From Arbacia lixula (Eukaryota; Echinodermata; Echinoidea; Arbacioida; Arbaciidae), in the NCBI GenBank assembly GCA_963669155.1, contig OZ022586.1:3338732-3402731 (forward strand): 64,000 nucleotides of DNA, written 5' to 3'. Made by a program: the position numbers and the translations under genes. Positions within the stretch are counted from its first letter, which is position 1; each line of letters opens with the position of its first letter. Under the pieces are notes generated by a model. That model was not told where the DNA came from and did no database searches. It saw only the letters and a program-made list of their open reading frames with translations. Below, in pieces: positions 1 to 31,339 of the stretch.

Positions 1-153
1 TGAACTACAGCTCTATTTGCTCGGTGTGTAATACCATGAATACTGTACATGCGCAAATGTCGCAGAAAGAGTTAATATGCAGGTCATATCATTCTAATTC
101 TTTAAAATGGTCTACTTTCAGACTGGCTGTACGCATAGTACTCATTTATCATC

Positions 154-556
154 TTAAAGGGAAAGACCACCCTAAAGTTAAGTTAGTTTTGATGAAAGGA
201 GAAACATGGAAGAAACATATTAGTGAATGTTTCATAAAAATCCGTCACAGGATGAAATAGTTACGATTTTGTTTTAATTATTTATTTTGAGACGTCGCTT
301 GCGAGACGCTCTTCCTTAGATTGTGCACTATTTGGTTTGGAAAATGTTAATTATCTCAAAAGCATATGCATCATTTTAACCATGCATTTGATATATCATC
401 AGATACGCATATACCTTCATGAATGAGATTTATTTCTTCATAAAAAGAAATAAAGCAATTTCTGGAATCATTTAGCACGGAACATATGGGAGGGCCTCGC
501 AGGTGACATCACAAAATGTACATTTTAAATGATCACAACTTTCATATCTTTTGACG
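154..556. repeat. TTAA-flanked hairpin MITE, family A, copy 1 (right arm cut short)
   Basis: Starts TTAAAGGGAAAGACCACCC and carries the family's internal marks: an AAACATATTAGTGAA-like stretch, a GACGTC/GTGACATCACAAAAT pair in inverted order, and CATATCTTTTGAC near the end. The right terminus is replaced by a purine-rich tract from about 551. Confidence 0.6.
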
Positions 557-745
557 GAAGCAGGAGGAGAAGAAGAAGAAGAAAAAGACAAAGAAAAAGA
601 AAAAGAAGAAGAAGAGGAAAAGAAACCGACGAATGAGAAAAAAGCGAAAAAACAAAGAAAAAGGAACAAAAAAAAAAGAAAAAGAAAAAGAAAAAAAGAA
701 GAGACCGAAGGAGAAGAAGCAATGAAGCGAACAAGTGATATATAA
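551..745. repeat. Purine-rich (GAA/AAG) low-complexity tract
   Basis: About 190 bases are nearly all A and G on the plus strand. Its long open frames are low-complexity Glu/Lys or Phe/Ser strings and are not credible genes. Confidence 0.8.
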
Positions 746-1915
746 GCGTTGTGTAAAAAGTCAAAACATTGTTGGTCGCTTTTCAGAAACGTTTCTGGTT
801 TGTGACGCTCAAATCTTATATGTAAACATGAATGTAGTTTACAATCAATGACCATTTTCTCCCATGTTATGACTTGTATATCGAACTTTAAATTGGCTTA
901 GAGCTGTAGTCACACGGGAACACACACATCGTGCTTTACGTATGAGTGCACTAACACTTTAAAGATGACCACAAACAACCAACATAATGACGAAACAATC
1001 ACATTGATAAAGTTGTCTCAGTTTTACTTTCCATCCCGCATTCAGCCCAGTAACAACAGGAATATGCGACCTAAGCATGGCCGGTCTATATAAAAACCTC
1101 ATATCTCCTACACCGTAATTGCACCAATATATATGGAAAAGTATTTCAGCCCCTATACCACGCCTCGTAATTCTACCAAAGCAGTGTTAACATTTAAGCC
1201 TCAATTCATACGCTGATTTTCTTTGCATAAAGGCACTAGTTAGTCATGTCCTGAATTCATTAATATGAATAAGGCACTAATCACTTTGGTCCAATACACA
1301 TACTATTCATCTGAAACAAGTGTAGCATTAATTTCACTTCAAAAATATTTTGTCATTAAAATAAACGGCATGTTATTGCTTGTACATTATTCAGACGAAT
1401 ACGGCAACGTATCGTTATGACTCGAGTGTACAAAAATATATATACTGTCCATATGAATTCAAAATTGATTCCAACTCATTTATGTATGTAATGCATCCAA
1501 TCTACATGTAACATCACAGTAAATATGATGATCTTTATCTTGGAATGCTATGAATACTCCTTGTCTTGGTAAATTGTGAAGAAGGCAAGAACATCACTTC
1601 CTTTGGTAAAACAAAAAAAAAAAAACATGTTTGCACGTATGAAGCCGATTCCCACTGAACGTATTACGAACACATACATCTACTAACTGAACTAACCCAA
1701 TGCAATAATATATAGATAACATGATAACATTTATATAGCCTAAAGTCCCTAGTTAGTTCTCACATTAAACGAAACAATTTGACTTGATTCGAAAGTAATA
1801 ACTGAAACAGTACTGTTGTTTGTCAATACCCTATGTAAAAACATGCATTAGTTAATCGCAATGTTAGCAGAGAAGGACAGGGAGAGTGAATGCATAAATA
1901 AACTAAAGAAATAGA

Positions 1916-1965
<50 letters not shown>

Positions 1966-2686
1966 GAAAGAAAGCGAGAAAGAAGGGAACGAAAGCGAGA
2001 AAGAAGGAAAAGAGAAATACAATTCTTCAAATCAATAAACGAACTCATTGAATACAAACGAACAGAGAACCAACATGAGAAGCAATGTGATTGAATGGTA
2101 TTAAAGAAGAAGAAGAAGTCAAAAGGGTGACAAGGCAAACAGAAATGTGCTAGATCAATAGGATCTAAGAAAAAACATTCCTTTACGAATACAATACTAA
2201 ATAGAACTAGCTGTGAGCAAATAACTAGAATTGAGATAGGCATATAGAAATATTTAAATTCATGTTAAACATTTGTTCACGAACAAAATATACTCTGTTT
2301 AAATATATCTAATAGTTAAATTACTTTATACGGCAAAGAAAAGTTCATCGAAATTGGAGGTAGCACACCTCACAAGTCAAATTAAAATATATCAGCAATA
2401 AATGATGTGTTACATTTTAAGACATCGGAACACAATTTCAAGTGGCTCATACCCAGCAATGTTAAACAATACATTTTGCTATAAAATCTAAGTACAATTT
2501 CGAGTTTCGGTCAAGAGCATTATGCATTGACTACTACAATGTACTTCTCTGACTTGAATAGTTGTTATACAAACATATTCAGATATGTATACCCTCATTG
2601 CTAAGCATTTTGTCGTACAATATTCCGCCTTCACCATGTGTTAATTACAATGTATCTAAGTTGAGAAAAAGGTGCGCTGTCGGGGT
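746..2686. other. 3' flank of annexin 1, no gene seen
   Basis: AT-rich sequence downstream of the annexin 1 stop. It probably holds the 3' UTR, but no polyadenylation signal was recognised. A (GA)n run lies at about 1920-1959. Confidence 0.4.
1920..1959. repeat. (GA)n microsatellite
   Basis: About 20 units of GA in the downstream flank of annexin 1, continued by an irregular purine-rich stretch. Confidence 0.85.
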
Positions 2687-22491
<19,805 letters not shown>

Positions 22492-22700
22492 GGTTTTGAT
22501 GGGTTTATCTGCAGAGTAGAGCTGAAGAAGAAGGCGGAAGTTGTGTACAGCTAGTGTTGGCGTACAGCTCGATGTGTGAAGTGGCTTCTCTGGCTCTGTG
22601 GCAAGCGGGACGGAATGCCGTCCGGGGCGCGCGGGCGGGCTGCGCCTTCGGTGCACTGTAGTGTGTCTGCGCTGTATTGTTCAAATGTTGTGTGGGAGTT
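22492..22700 (-). promoter_or_regulatory. 5' UTR and likely promoter of annexin 1
   Basis: The ~200 bases upstream of the annexin 1 start are clearly GC- and CpG-rich (for example GGGGCGCGCGGGCGGGC on the plus strand at about 22624-22640), unlike the AT-rich surroundings. A CpG-rich promoter is inferred. No TATA box or cap site could be fixed. Confidence 0.35.
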
Positions 22701-23812
22701 AGCGGAAAATGGGGATGGGCCGTGCACAATGTACGGTCGTAGTCTAGTCACCCCAGACCTATAAACACCTTAACAATTTTGCAACATTCGGCATTTTCGG
22801 GACTTTCCCTTTCTAAAGGTTCTATGCTCGTTTTTTATTTGTCACACATAAACAATTATTTGTCCATACAGTAGTTACATGTGTTAAAACAATAAGAAAT
22901 GAAAAATCACAAACAATCAGTGTTATTAATGTACAAATCATTGTCTCAGGTAGTTCATTCAATATGCTTGCCTCAAAGTTTAAACTGAGGCAAGTCTTGC
23001 CAGGACGCCTGAAACTGAGACTACCATTCAATCTTTTCAAAGTGTAACTCATTCGAGAGACAAGATTCCCATGAATATCGCCATCTTTACTCAACCTTTG
23101 CACTATTCTGGAACAACAAAAGAGTATAATGAAGTATACTGACATAAGGAAACGATTATTCTCACATGACAGGTAAGGTGGTATTGTGTGAAGATATGTG
23201 ATGCTCTTATGGGCAGGTGGAGGTAGGCATTGCAATGTTTAATTTGTGCCTAAATTCTGTATATTATCCTGCTAATTTCTAACTTTGATGATGTCAAGAG
23301 AGAAATCTTGAGTTGGAGGATATTTTGGAGGCGGGGCTTATTAGTGCTGAGAAAAGTATAACAAAAATATAGAAAAAATAAAGGACACATATTTACATTG
23401 ATCAGTTCCTGATTTTGTTACATATATATTAAGTTGCATCAACAGAAGTCAAGATACATTTAGATGTCAGGAGACCTTTAAGCATAATTTGCAAACAGTT
23501 GCTCAACGATGTGGCAGCTGATGTAGATATTAGCGTGAAAACTGAAGAAAATGTGGAAATAGAGGGCTACAGACATGACAGAAGCAAGTGAAACTACTTT
23601 GTTTCTATGTTTGATTGCAAAGGATACAACGAAAACTTGATTTAAGATATTACATGTACAGAATATTATAATTTTTATTTGTAAGGTAGCATGCGTGTTG
23701 ATCTTAAAAAAAACACACAAAAAAGAAGACTTCGTAGATCTGGAATATACTGCTCAGGTGCAAGTGTATACTTTTTTTTTTAAATGTATGATATGGATTG
23801 TTCACGTCTACA
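22700..23812. other. Intergenic, no gene recognised
   Basis: AT-rich sequence upstream of annexin 1. A 137-codon minus-strand frame at 22822-23235 resembles nothing known to me and has no domain-like pattern. Confidence 0.35.
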
Positions 23813-24068
23813 AAGTACCGAAGTGTGACGCCATATGAGCATGTTGGTCCTAAGCTATAGAGTACCGAAGTGTGACGTCATTTCAATACATGGTCAAGAC
23901 AACTTGCTCTAAACTTTGAATGTAAAACAAACAGCGGGGGATCTAATTGGGAATGCCCGACACTAGTCCGCTAGACAATACCGGACCGGTGAACCTGTAA
24001 CTGCAGTGATGTTGTTTAGAACCAGTTGTCTTGACAACATTCTGATATGATGACATCACTACGGTACT
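23813..24068. repeat. Family C MITE, best copy
   Basis: Ends are inverted: AGTACCGAAGTGTGACGCCA at the left, GATGACATCACTACGGTACT at the right. Inside are CAAGACAACTTGCTCTAAAC and its partner GTTTAGAACCAGTTGTCTTG, and a core GGGAATGCCCGACACTAGTC. A second, rearranged partial copy continues to about 24290. Confidence 0.75.
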
Positions 24069-24159
24069 CACTGTGTGCAGAGCAAACATCAGTGATCATT
24101 GAGTATCGATCATTGAGTATCGAAGTGTGACGACATGTCGAGACAACTGGTTCTAAACA

Positions 24160-24196
24160 CTGATCTCTACACTAGTATTAGTGTAGAGATCAGTGG
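24160..24196. repeat. Short near-perfect palindrome
   Basis: A ~17-base arm CACTGATCTCTACACTA, a 4-base centre, then its exact complement. It sits inside rearranged family C sequence. Confidence 0.85.
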
Positions 24197-24645
24197 TTCT
24201 AAACTGTGTGCGAAGAGCAAGCATCGGTGATCACAGCGGGGACTTTTATTGGGAGTGCCCGACACGTATAGCTCGCTAGTGTTACATCCCCCCCCCCCCC
24301 CCCCCTCTCTCCCTCTCTCTCTTGAGTGACGTTGTTAAGAACAAGAAATCTTTATCAGTCAATCGGCAGCGCTCGCTCGTTCTATAGAAATCGTGAGCGT
24401 TTTATTTTTCGTCTCGCGAAATCTCACGCGCAGATTTTGCTGCACGTAGATTATGAAGGAATTTGACATACTCGCGAGATCTTTTGCTGGGGTCTTCTGT
24501 AAGCATACTGATCAGGATTTTTTTAGACAGGGATTGAGATTATATGTTTCTTAATAAATAATTTTAGTTTTTATCGAAATCCGCAAAGGAGTTTTTATGT
24601 TATTTGCCTTCAAAAACAGGCCTCAATTTTTTTTTTGAAATATGT

Positions 24646-25045
24646 AAGCTCTCAGACCTTGCTGGATGCTGACCCTTCTATGGATTGTACGGCAACGACA
24701 GTTACGGCTCTAAAAAGCCAATACTTCAGCGGAGATTCTGATTCCAATATTGTTTTGGGCTCAAAAATAAAACATTTGAGCTATTCGTCTTCAAAGTGAC
24801 GCGAGATTTCAGAAATCGTACGGACTTCGCAACCGATATATACGTAAGCTCCCAGACTTTGCTGGATCCTGACCCTTCTACAAATTGAACGGCAATACCA
24901 GTTACAGCTTTGGAAAGCCGGTACTCCAGCGGAGAATTTGATTCCAGTTTTGTTTGGGCTCAAAAATAAAACATTTGAGCTATTCGTCTTCAAAGTGACG
25001 CGAATTTTCAGAAATCATACGGACTTCGCAACCGATATTCGTCCG
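24646..25045. repeat. Two tandem units of a 200-bp repeat
   Basis: AAGCTCTCAGACCTTGCTGG at 24646 recurs as AAGCTCCCAGACTTTGCTGG at 24846. The rest follows in register, including AAAATAAAACATTTGAGC and GACTTCGCAACCGATAT. The unit contains GCTGGATCCTGACCCTTCTA, which also occurs in the adjacent foldback. Confidence 0.85.
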
Positions 25046-26049
25046 CAGGCAGCAGAAAACACATGATTTTATTTTCAGCTCGGTAGTCGTGACCTTCACT
25101 TTACCTCTCGAACCGCGAAAAAGGTCTCCTTTTCAAACTGCGATATCTCCATGAATATATCATATTTTTGTACACTTTCTTTTGTAACTGTATGTTGGAG
25201 GTCGACATTTACTAAGGGTGAAAAAACATTTCATTGAAACAGGCAGACAAATATTGCAAATTCGAGATAAATAATGTGGTTCTAATAAAAATTTAAAAAA
25301 TGAAAATAAACTCTATATTTCAATGTCAATCGCTTTTGAGCCCCTAATATTTAGAGATCATCTGAAGCGGAATTTATTGTACTTTATGGAGATACCATTA
25401 TTTTTCAACCTCCCTCCATAGAAGGGTCAGGATCCAGCAAAATATCAACCATGTTCAAATACAGAATGAGCGAGATATGACGAAGTTGTGAGCGATCCTA
25501 ACCAGTCAATCATAGTCCGCGGACTATGATTGGATCGCCTTGGATCGCCGGTAGAATTTCGTTATTATCGTGGACTATGATTGGCTGGTTAGGATCGTTC
25601 ACAACTTCGTCATATCTCGCTCATTTTGGATTTGAACATGGTTGATATTTTGCTGGATCCTGACCCTTCTATGGGGGGAGGTTGAAAAATAATGGTATCT
25701 CCATAAAGTACAATAAATTCCGCTTCAGATGATCTCTAAATGTTTAGGGCTCAAAAGCGATTGACATTGGAATATAGAGTTTATTTTAATTTTTTTAATT
25801 TGTATTAGAACCACATATTTATCTCGAATTTGCAATATTTGTCTGCCTGTTTCAATGAAATGTTTTTTCACCCTTGGTAAATGTCGACCTCCAACATACA
25901 GTTACAAAAGAAAGCGCACGAAAATATGATATATTCATGAAGATATCGCAGTTTGAAAAGGAGACGTTTTCCGCGGTTCGAGAGGTCAAGTGAAGGTCAC
26001 GACTACCTCGCTGAAAATAAAATGAGCGTATTTTCCGGTGCCTGCCGTT
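25043..26049. repeat. ~1 kb foldback element (family G), complete palindrome
   Basis: Left arm 25043-25520 and right arm 25560-26049 are inverted copies. Shared blocks include TATGTTGGAGGTCGACATTT, GATCATCTGAAGCGGAATTT and GAAGGGTCAGGATCCAGCAA. The centre holds the smaller palindrome CAATCATAGTCCGCGGACTA. No coding capacity is seen. A single arm plus centre occurs at 40516-41063. Confidence 0.92.
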
Positions 26050-26114
26050 TGGCTGTTATAACATTGGGTGTGATGACACTACCTCTGTATTCTGTAACGT
26101 GTACTGGCTTTGGG

Positions 26115-26168
<54 letters not shown>

Positions 26169-26370
26169 AGTGATGTTGTTTAGAACAAGAAATCTATATA
26201 ACATTGGATGTGATGACACTACCTCTGTATTCTGTAACGGGTACTGGCTTTGGGAGCTCTCTCTCTCTCTCTCTCTCTCTCTTGAGTGATGTTGTTTAGA
26301 ACACGAAATCTATATAACATTGGATGTGATGACACTACCTCTGTATTCTGTAACGGGCAATGGCTTTGGG

Positions 26371-26410
<40 letters not shown>

Positions 26411-26612
26411 AGTGGTGTTGTGTAGAACACGAAATCTATATAACATTGGATGTGATGACACTACCTCTGTATTCTGTAACGGGTACTGGCTTTGGGAGCT
26501 CTCTCTCTCTCTCTCTCTCTCTCTTGAGTGATGTTGTTTAGAACAAGAAATCTATATAACATTGGATGTGATGACACTACCTCTGTATTCTGTAACGGGT
26601 ACTGGCTTTGGG

Positions 26613-26654
<42 letters not shown>

Positions 26655-26823
26655 AGTGATGTTGTTTAGAACACGAAATCTATATAACATTGGATGTGAT
26701 GACACTACCTCTGTATTCTGTAACGGGTACTGGCTTTGGGAGCTCTCTCTCTCTCTTGAGTGACGTTGTTTGGAACAAGAAATCTTTATAACATTGGGTG
26801 TGATGACACTACCTCTGTATTCT
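26050..26823. repeat. Minisatellite of seven ~110-150 bp units, each with a (CT)n core
   Basis: The unit is ATAACATTGGATGTGATGAC, ACTACCTCTGTATTCTGTAAC, GGGTACTGGCTTTGGGAG, then (CT)n of variable length, then CTTGAGTGATGTTGTTTAGA. Unit starts lie near 26057, 26199, 26311, 26442, 26556, 26678 and 26787. The last unit is interrupted by the element at 26824. The unit resembles rearranged family C sequence (27549-27680). Confidence 0.92.
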
Positions 26824-27541
26824 CAGGGAGGTGTTACGAAGGAGTAGAAACTCGAGCATAATATATGCAAACATCTGTATGGGTTCTAAATCGTGCTCAT
26901 GAATGTCAAAAGAATCCATAATCATGACAATGCTTTGATGTTCCATGTGCCGAGCCGACATTTAGCTGATTTTAAAATTTCTGAAACTTCTTTAATTTCC
27001 CATTTATCTGTAGACGTTTTGTTTTTGACAAATTTGTTTGCAAACTTTAAGGAAGTTAACGGCAGATAATGACAGATCCTTTACTCTGCTTTTGTTTCGA
27101 AAAGTATTGAGGAATCATTAAAAATCGGACGGACATAAAAGCTATTTGTATTACTTACAAAATTGACCAATTTCTTCACTTTCCGACAACTTGTGCATTT
27201 GGGGAATTCAACCACTCTCAAAATGATATATTAAGCTGTGTATTATCATTAACGGCGTTTGTGTGTGTTTGCGTGAAACAGAGATATTTCACTTGAAAAA
27301 CTTGTTTATTTGCGTTTGCTGATGCCTGTTATGCTCATGGAAGTATTAATGCCATTAACAGAACGGGACAAGCGAAATGAGACTGTACATTTCTTTTGTT
27401 CTCGCCGTTGCCACACAATCATGTTCATAATTGTTCAAACACCTGAACAGCACCTGTTGAGAACACCATAACTTTTCAGCGGCTTGGCACATGGGTTCAA
27501 AGGAAGAAAATTGCTTCATATCCTTCCATAACACATCCCTG
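26824..27541. mobile_element. 718-bp non-autonomous DNA element with 7-bp target duplication
   Basis: Ends CAGGGAGGTGTTACGAAGG and CCTTCCATAACACATCCCTG form an imperfect terminal inverted repeat. The flanks are GTATTCT at 26817-26823 and again at 27542-27548. Removing the element restores the minisatellite text CTCTGTATTCTGTAACGGG. The CAGGG end is hAT-like, but 7 bp is not the usual 8. It has no transposase frame. Confidence 0.85.
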
Positions 27542-27548
27542 GTATTCT

Positions 27549-27699
27549 GTAACGGGTACTGGCTTTGGGAGTGCCCGTCACTAGCCCGCTAGACAATGTC
27601 AGACCAGCTTGACTTGAGAAATGTTGTTTAAGAATCATAAACCTGCATAACGATGGGCATGACGACACCACTGTGATTACGACAATATCTTAATTTAAT
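27549..27699. repeat. Family C-related spacer between the two inverted elements
   Basis: Holds TAACGGGTACTGGCTTTGGG, then AGTGCCCGTCACTAGCCC and GAGAAATGTTGTTTAAGAA. It links the minisatellite unit to the family C core. Confidence 0.6.
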
Positions 27700-28421
27700 C
27701 AGGGTGTGTTATGGAAGGATATGAAGCATCTTTCTTTCTTTGAACCCATGCGTGCCACCGCCGAAGAAAAAATGTCTTCTCAGCATGTGCTTTTCAGGTG
27801 TTTTAATAATAACGAACAGGATTGCGTAGCAACGGTTTCTCAGAAAAAACAAAAGAAATGTAGAGTCTTATTTCGCTTGTCCAGTCCTGTTCGATTGCAT
27901 CAATACTTTTGTGAGGAAAAGAGATATCAGCGAACAAAATAAACAGTTTTTTTACTAAAATATCTCAGTTGCACGCAAATGCACGCAAACTCTGTTAATG
28001 AAAATAAACAGCTTAATACATAATTTTGATGATGATTAAATCCCACATTTCCGGAAATCGCCGGAAAATGAAGAAATTTGTTAATTGTGTAAGTAGGAAT
28101 ATCATCTTATTTCTCAGTTTGTGCATCATTCAACAATTATCTAGAAGAAAGCCGAGTACAGGGTCTTTTGTGGTGTTGCCCTTAACTTTCTTGAAAATTG
28201 CAAAAACAATGTGATAAGAAGCACAGCTTCGAGAGACAAAACAGGGAAATAAAGATATTGCTTTCCAAGTTGACAGCAAATAAATGTCGATGCCGCGCAT
28301 GGGACATCAAAGCATTGTGATGATTGTGGAATGCTTTTGACATTCATTAGCACGCTTTAGTATCCATACAAATGTTTGGATATATTATGCTCGAGTTTTT
28401 TCTCCTTCCTAACACATCTTG
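27700..28421. mobile_element. Second copy of the ~720-bp element, opposite orientation
   Basis: Its left end CAGGGTGTGTTATGGAAGG matches the complement of the first copy's right end. Its right part (AAAGCATTGTGATGATTG, GACATTCATTAGCACGC, ATATTATGCTCGAG) is the complement of the first copy's left part. No flanking duplication is visible. Confidence 0.75.
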
Positions 28422-29437
28422 GATAGACTGCGCTCGGATAGAATTCCTTTGATCCATGATGACCGCCGCCTCATAAAAATTCAACACATTAAGCTGTTTT
28501 AAACAATACACTGTATTTCTAATCAGGCCGAACCTTCTCTGAATACCAAAAGAAAATCTGGTTTAAGAAATATGTCAACCGCTGAGCTTTCGCTGGGAGT
28601 TCAAAGCTGATCTTATTACACACTCTGGGAATGAGTTTGGGGGTGAGCGAAGGGAACTATTGATAAAATTATAGAAAGAATTTGGTCCGTAACCTTTTCG
28701 GACATCTCGGACATCGTGATTGTTTCCATGGAAAGTGAAACACTCAATAAACGATTTACAAGATATTTGTAAGGAAGTATGATTGCCTAATGTGCGATAT
28801 GGAGGCATTTCTCTGACATGTTTTCTATAGTATTCTTGATTTATCACAACAACGAAGCAACAATATAATCTAAAATTCACAGAAGCGTATGATTATACGA
28901 AATACTACTACTGCACACGAAGTGGCTCTAGAATCTTCTGCGCATACAGAATATATATTCCTCTAAATGCATCCAAAATTTGTTTTGCATATTTGGCGGC
29001 GTTCGTCACTGGATCAAAGAACCAAACGCGTCAAATATTATATTGTGCTATCAATGAACACGACTGGTGTCGGAATAAATTGCTCTTCGTTCCGACTCCA
29101 GTTCTACCACCTTCCTGATTACACTGCTATGGCAGTTGCTAGTGGATTAACAAGTGTGATACACAATGGTCATGTCTGTGTTCTGAATTAATTATCTCAT
29201 GCACACATATTTTGTGGTCCAAATGTGTCCAAAAATGAAAATCTCATTAAATAATCTTAGCATTATCTTAATAAAAACTTTCCAAAGTTGTTTTGAGGAG
29301 TTCATGATGAACATAAATATGCCTTTCCCTAATAGCGACATGTGTAGCACCGTACCAACACCTGATTATGCTTAATGTGTTTAGGAAGATTTCCAAAATT
29401 AATTTGAAGACGTCAATGGTTGCTTGAGGGATGATGT
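28422..29437. other. Intergenic, nothing recognised
   Basis: No credible exon, RNA gene or clear repeat was seen in this kilobase. The short open frames have no recognisable protein pattern. Confidence 0.35.
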
Positions 29438-30245
29438 ACTCTAATTATGACCATGCCTTCCATGGTAATTTGCTAGGACGATTGTTGGTGGGAGAGGCAA
29501 GTTGACCAGCTTGTGTTGAGGGAGCCCTGTGCAGAAGTCGCCAGGTGTGAAGAAGTGCCGTCACAAGAGCTGATGCAGATGTTGAGCGTCTATAGTCGCA
29601 ATGAACAAAGCGGGCCGCTGTTTTCTGTAGCTGCTCAAGCTCTTTTATCTTGGTGATGTAGTCCACCCCTGGACAGTATTTCGCAATCCGCCGACAACGA
29701 ACGTTGTTGGCGCATCACATACAGCATTTTTAACCACCCCCTGGAGTAATCCGCCGACACCGAACGTTGGTGGCGCATCACAAACAAACAAAAATTCACC
29801 CTGATCGGGCGGACAGATTCGTGGAGTCGCGCAATCAGTGGTCCGAATAAACGGACGATAAAATACGGCCAGTATCTGGACTATGGTGATGCTGTGGGGG
29901 TTCTATGCTTCCGATACATATTCCAATTGAGGACGAACTCGTGCTGTGTAAGCCCGGGCTTTTACTTCCCTGGAACAGGACGGCAGGGTCCTACGAAGGA
30001 GACCAAAGGTGCGACTAGCTTTCTGCCTGATGGTTTGGCAACGCTTGTTCCATCGGAGATCAGCCGTAACCGTGATTCCAAGATATGTATGATATGTTCC
30101 ACCCTCGGGATAAGGTCATTGGTTAGGTAGTATACTATAGTGGCATGCGCTGGGAGTTCTTTCCCGCGTGATTGACACGACTGCACACTTCTTAAAATAA
30201 AAACTCATGAGCCAGACAGACGCCCAAGTGCACAGCTTCTGTAGA
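29438..30245 (-). mobile_element. Fragment of a CR1/jockey-like LINE (end of the ORF2 region)
   Basis: On the minus strand the sequence reads YLGITVTADLRWNKR, FGLLRRTLPSCSREVKARAY and RPQLEYVSEA, then a stop. Further on it reads KIKELEQLQKTAARFVHCDY. These are the thumb and C-terminal motifs of CR1/jockey-type reverse transcriptases (YLGV...W, LEY, QRRAAR). The coding region is split by about 200 bases with a duplicated GC-rich motif (29690-29787). The catalytic core is missing, so it is a dead fragment. Confidence 0.7.
29690..29787. repeat. Duplicated palindromic motif inside the LINE fragment
   Basis: AATCCGCCGACAACGAACG with TTGTTGGCGCATCAC at 29690-29725 returns at 29752-29787 with one or two changes. 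Each unit is itself a hairpin (CCGCCGACA against TGTTGGCG). Confidence 0.7.
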
Positions 30246-30261
30246 TCGGACTGGAGGATCC

Positions 30262-30420
30262 CCAGCAAACGCAAAACGTTTTCAAAACGTTTTCAACACG
30301 GTTTTTTAGTAACCCTTTAAAGTTTGGACTTTATTTTTAGTTTTTTTAGAACGTTTTTTGGACGTTACAACATTAAACGTTTTGCATAGGACGTTTACGT
30401 TTTTTCCTGTACGTCTTCGT
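30262..30420. repeat. Cluster of ACGTTTT motifs
   Basis: AAAACGTTTT and variants (ACGTTTTT, GGACGTT) occur about ten times in 150 bases, in both orientations. Origin unknown; possibly the inside of a degenerate hairpin element. Confidence 0.4.
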
Positions 30421-31339
30421 ACTCAGATGCTCATGAATATTCATGCATGCATTAGGCACATTAACTTGTGTCATATTCTATTACATTTTAATAGATAAAT
30501 GGCACAAAACTAGATAGAAGGAATATTTAAGCATACATTCCAATAAACATTTAGAAATGCACAAGCTCACCATTCTATCCATTCCCCCCTCCCCCCATTT
30601 CCAACGCCCCCGCTCCCGTTCCCCTATTTCATGTATTCAGGCCTAAATATGAATGGTATTTATTTTCTGAAGTACTTTGAGTGGCGAACTCGAAGACAAT
30701 CAATGACCATAGGCCATTTGTGTAACCTGCATTAGCGACCTCCTGTCTGTAAATACCACATTCGTTGTCTCCTTTGAGCCGTCCTTCAACGTACATGTTT
30801 CACCGTTTACTTTTACCTAAGAATGTCATTTTTCATGAAAGACAAGTGGTGGGCAGATGTACCAGTAAAATGCAAATAAAAAATCAGCAACTATGCTTGG
30901 CGTCAGGCAGTGTTTATCGAAATGAAAACAAGTGTTACACGTGCAAGCAATCCCCCTATAGAGTACCCGCGTGGTGTCGTAATGTGAACATGTTGTCAAG
31001 TTTGGGGTTACCTAAAGTAGCCCCCAAAGCTTGTCCGAGGTTTGTCCGAATAGCAACAACACATACACATTCCATTGAAACCGTACCGCTAGGAAAAGGT
31101 GATTGTAATTCCGGGTTACCACACACTCAAGGGAAAAGTTCTGAATACATTACGAAACTGAAGTATTTTTCACACGTTTAACATTTTATAGTAGGTATAA
31201 ACTGTGAATATTTAACAAGATTGTCATTTTTTGACAAATTTAGATATAAAAATAAGAGTACTAAAGTGTGCCTTCACTTGGGCATTATTGTCAAGAGAAG
31301 TGGTTTTAAACTAAACACAACAAAAAAAGTAATTCCCCC

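Noticed and set aside
22822-23235. 137-codon minus-strand open frame near annexin 1
   Set aside because: Contains hydrophobic stretches but no recognisable family and no splice context.
30765-31181. 138-codon plus-strand open frame
   Set aside because: No domain-like pattern, no neighbours and no repeat match; open frames of this length are expected by chance in 64 kb.
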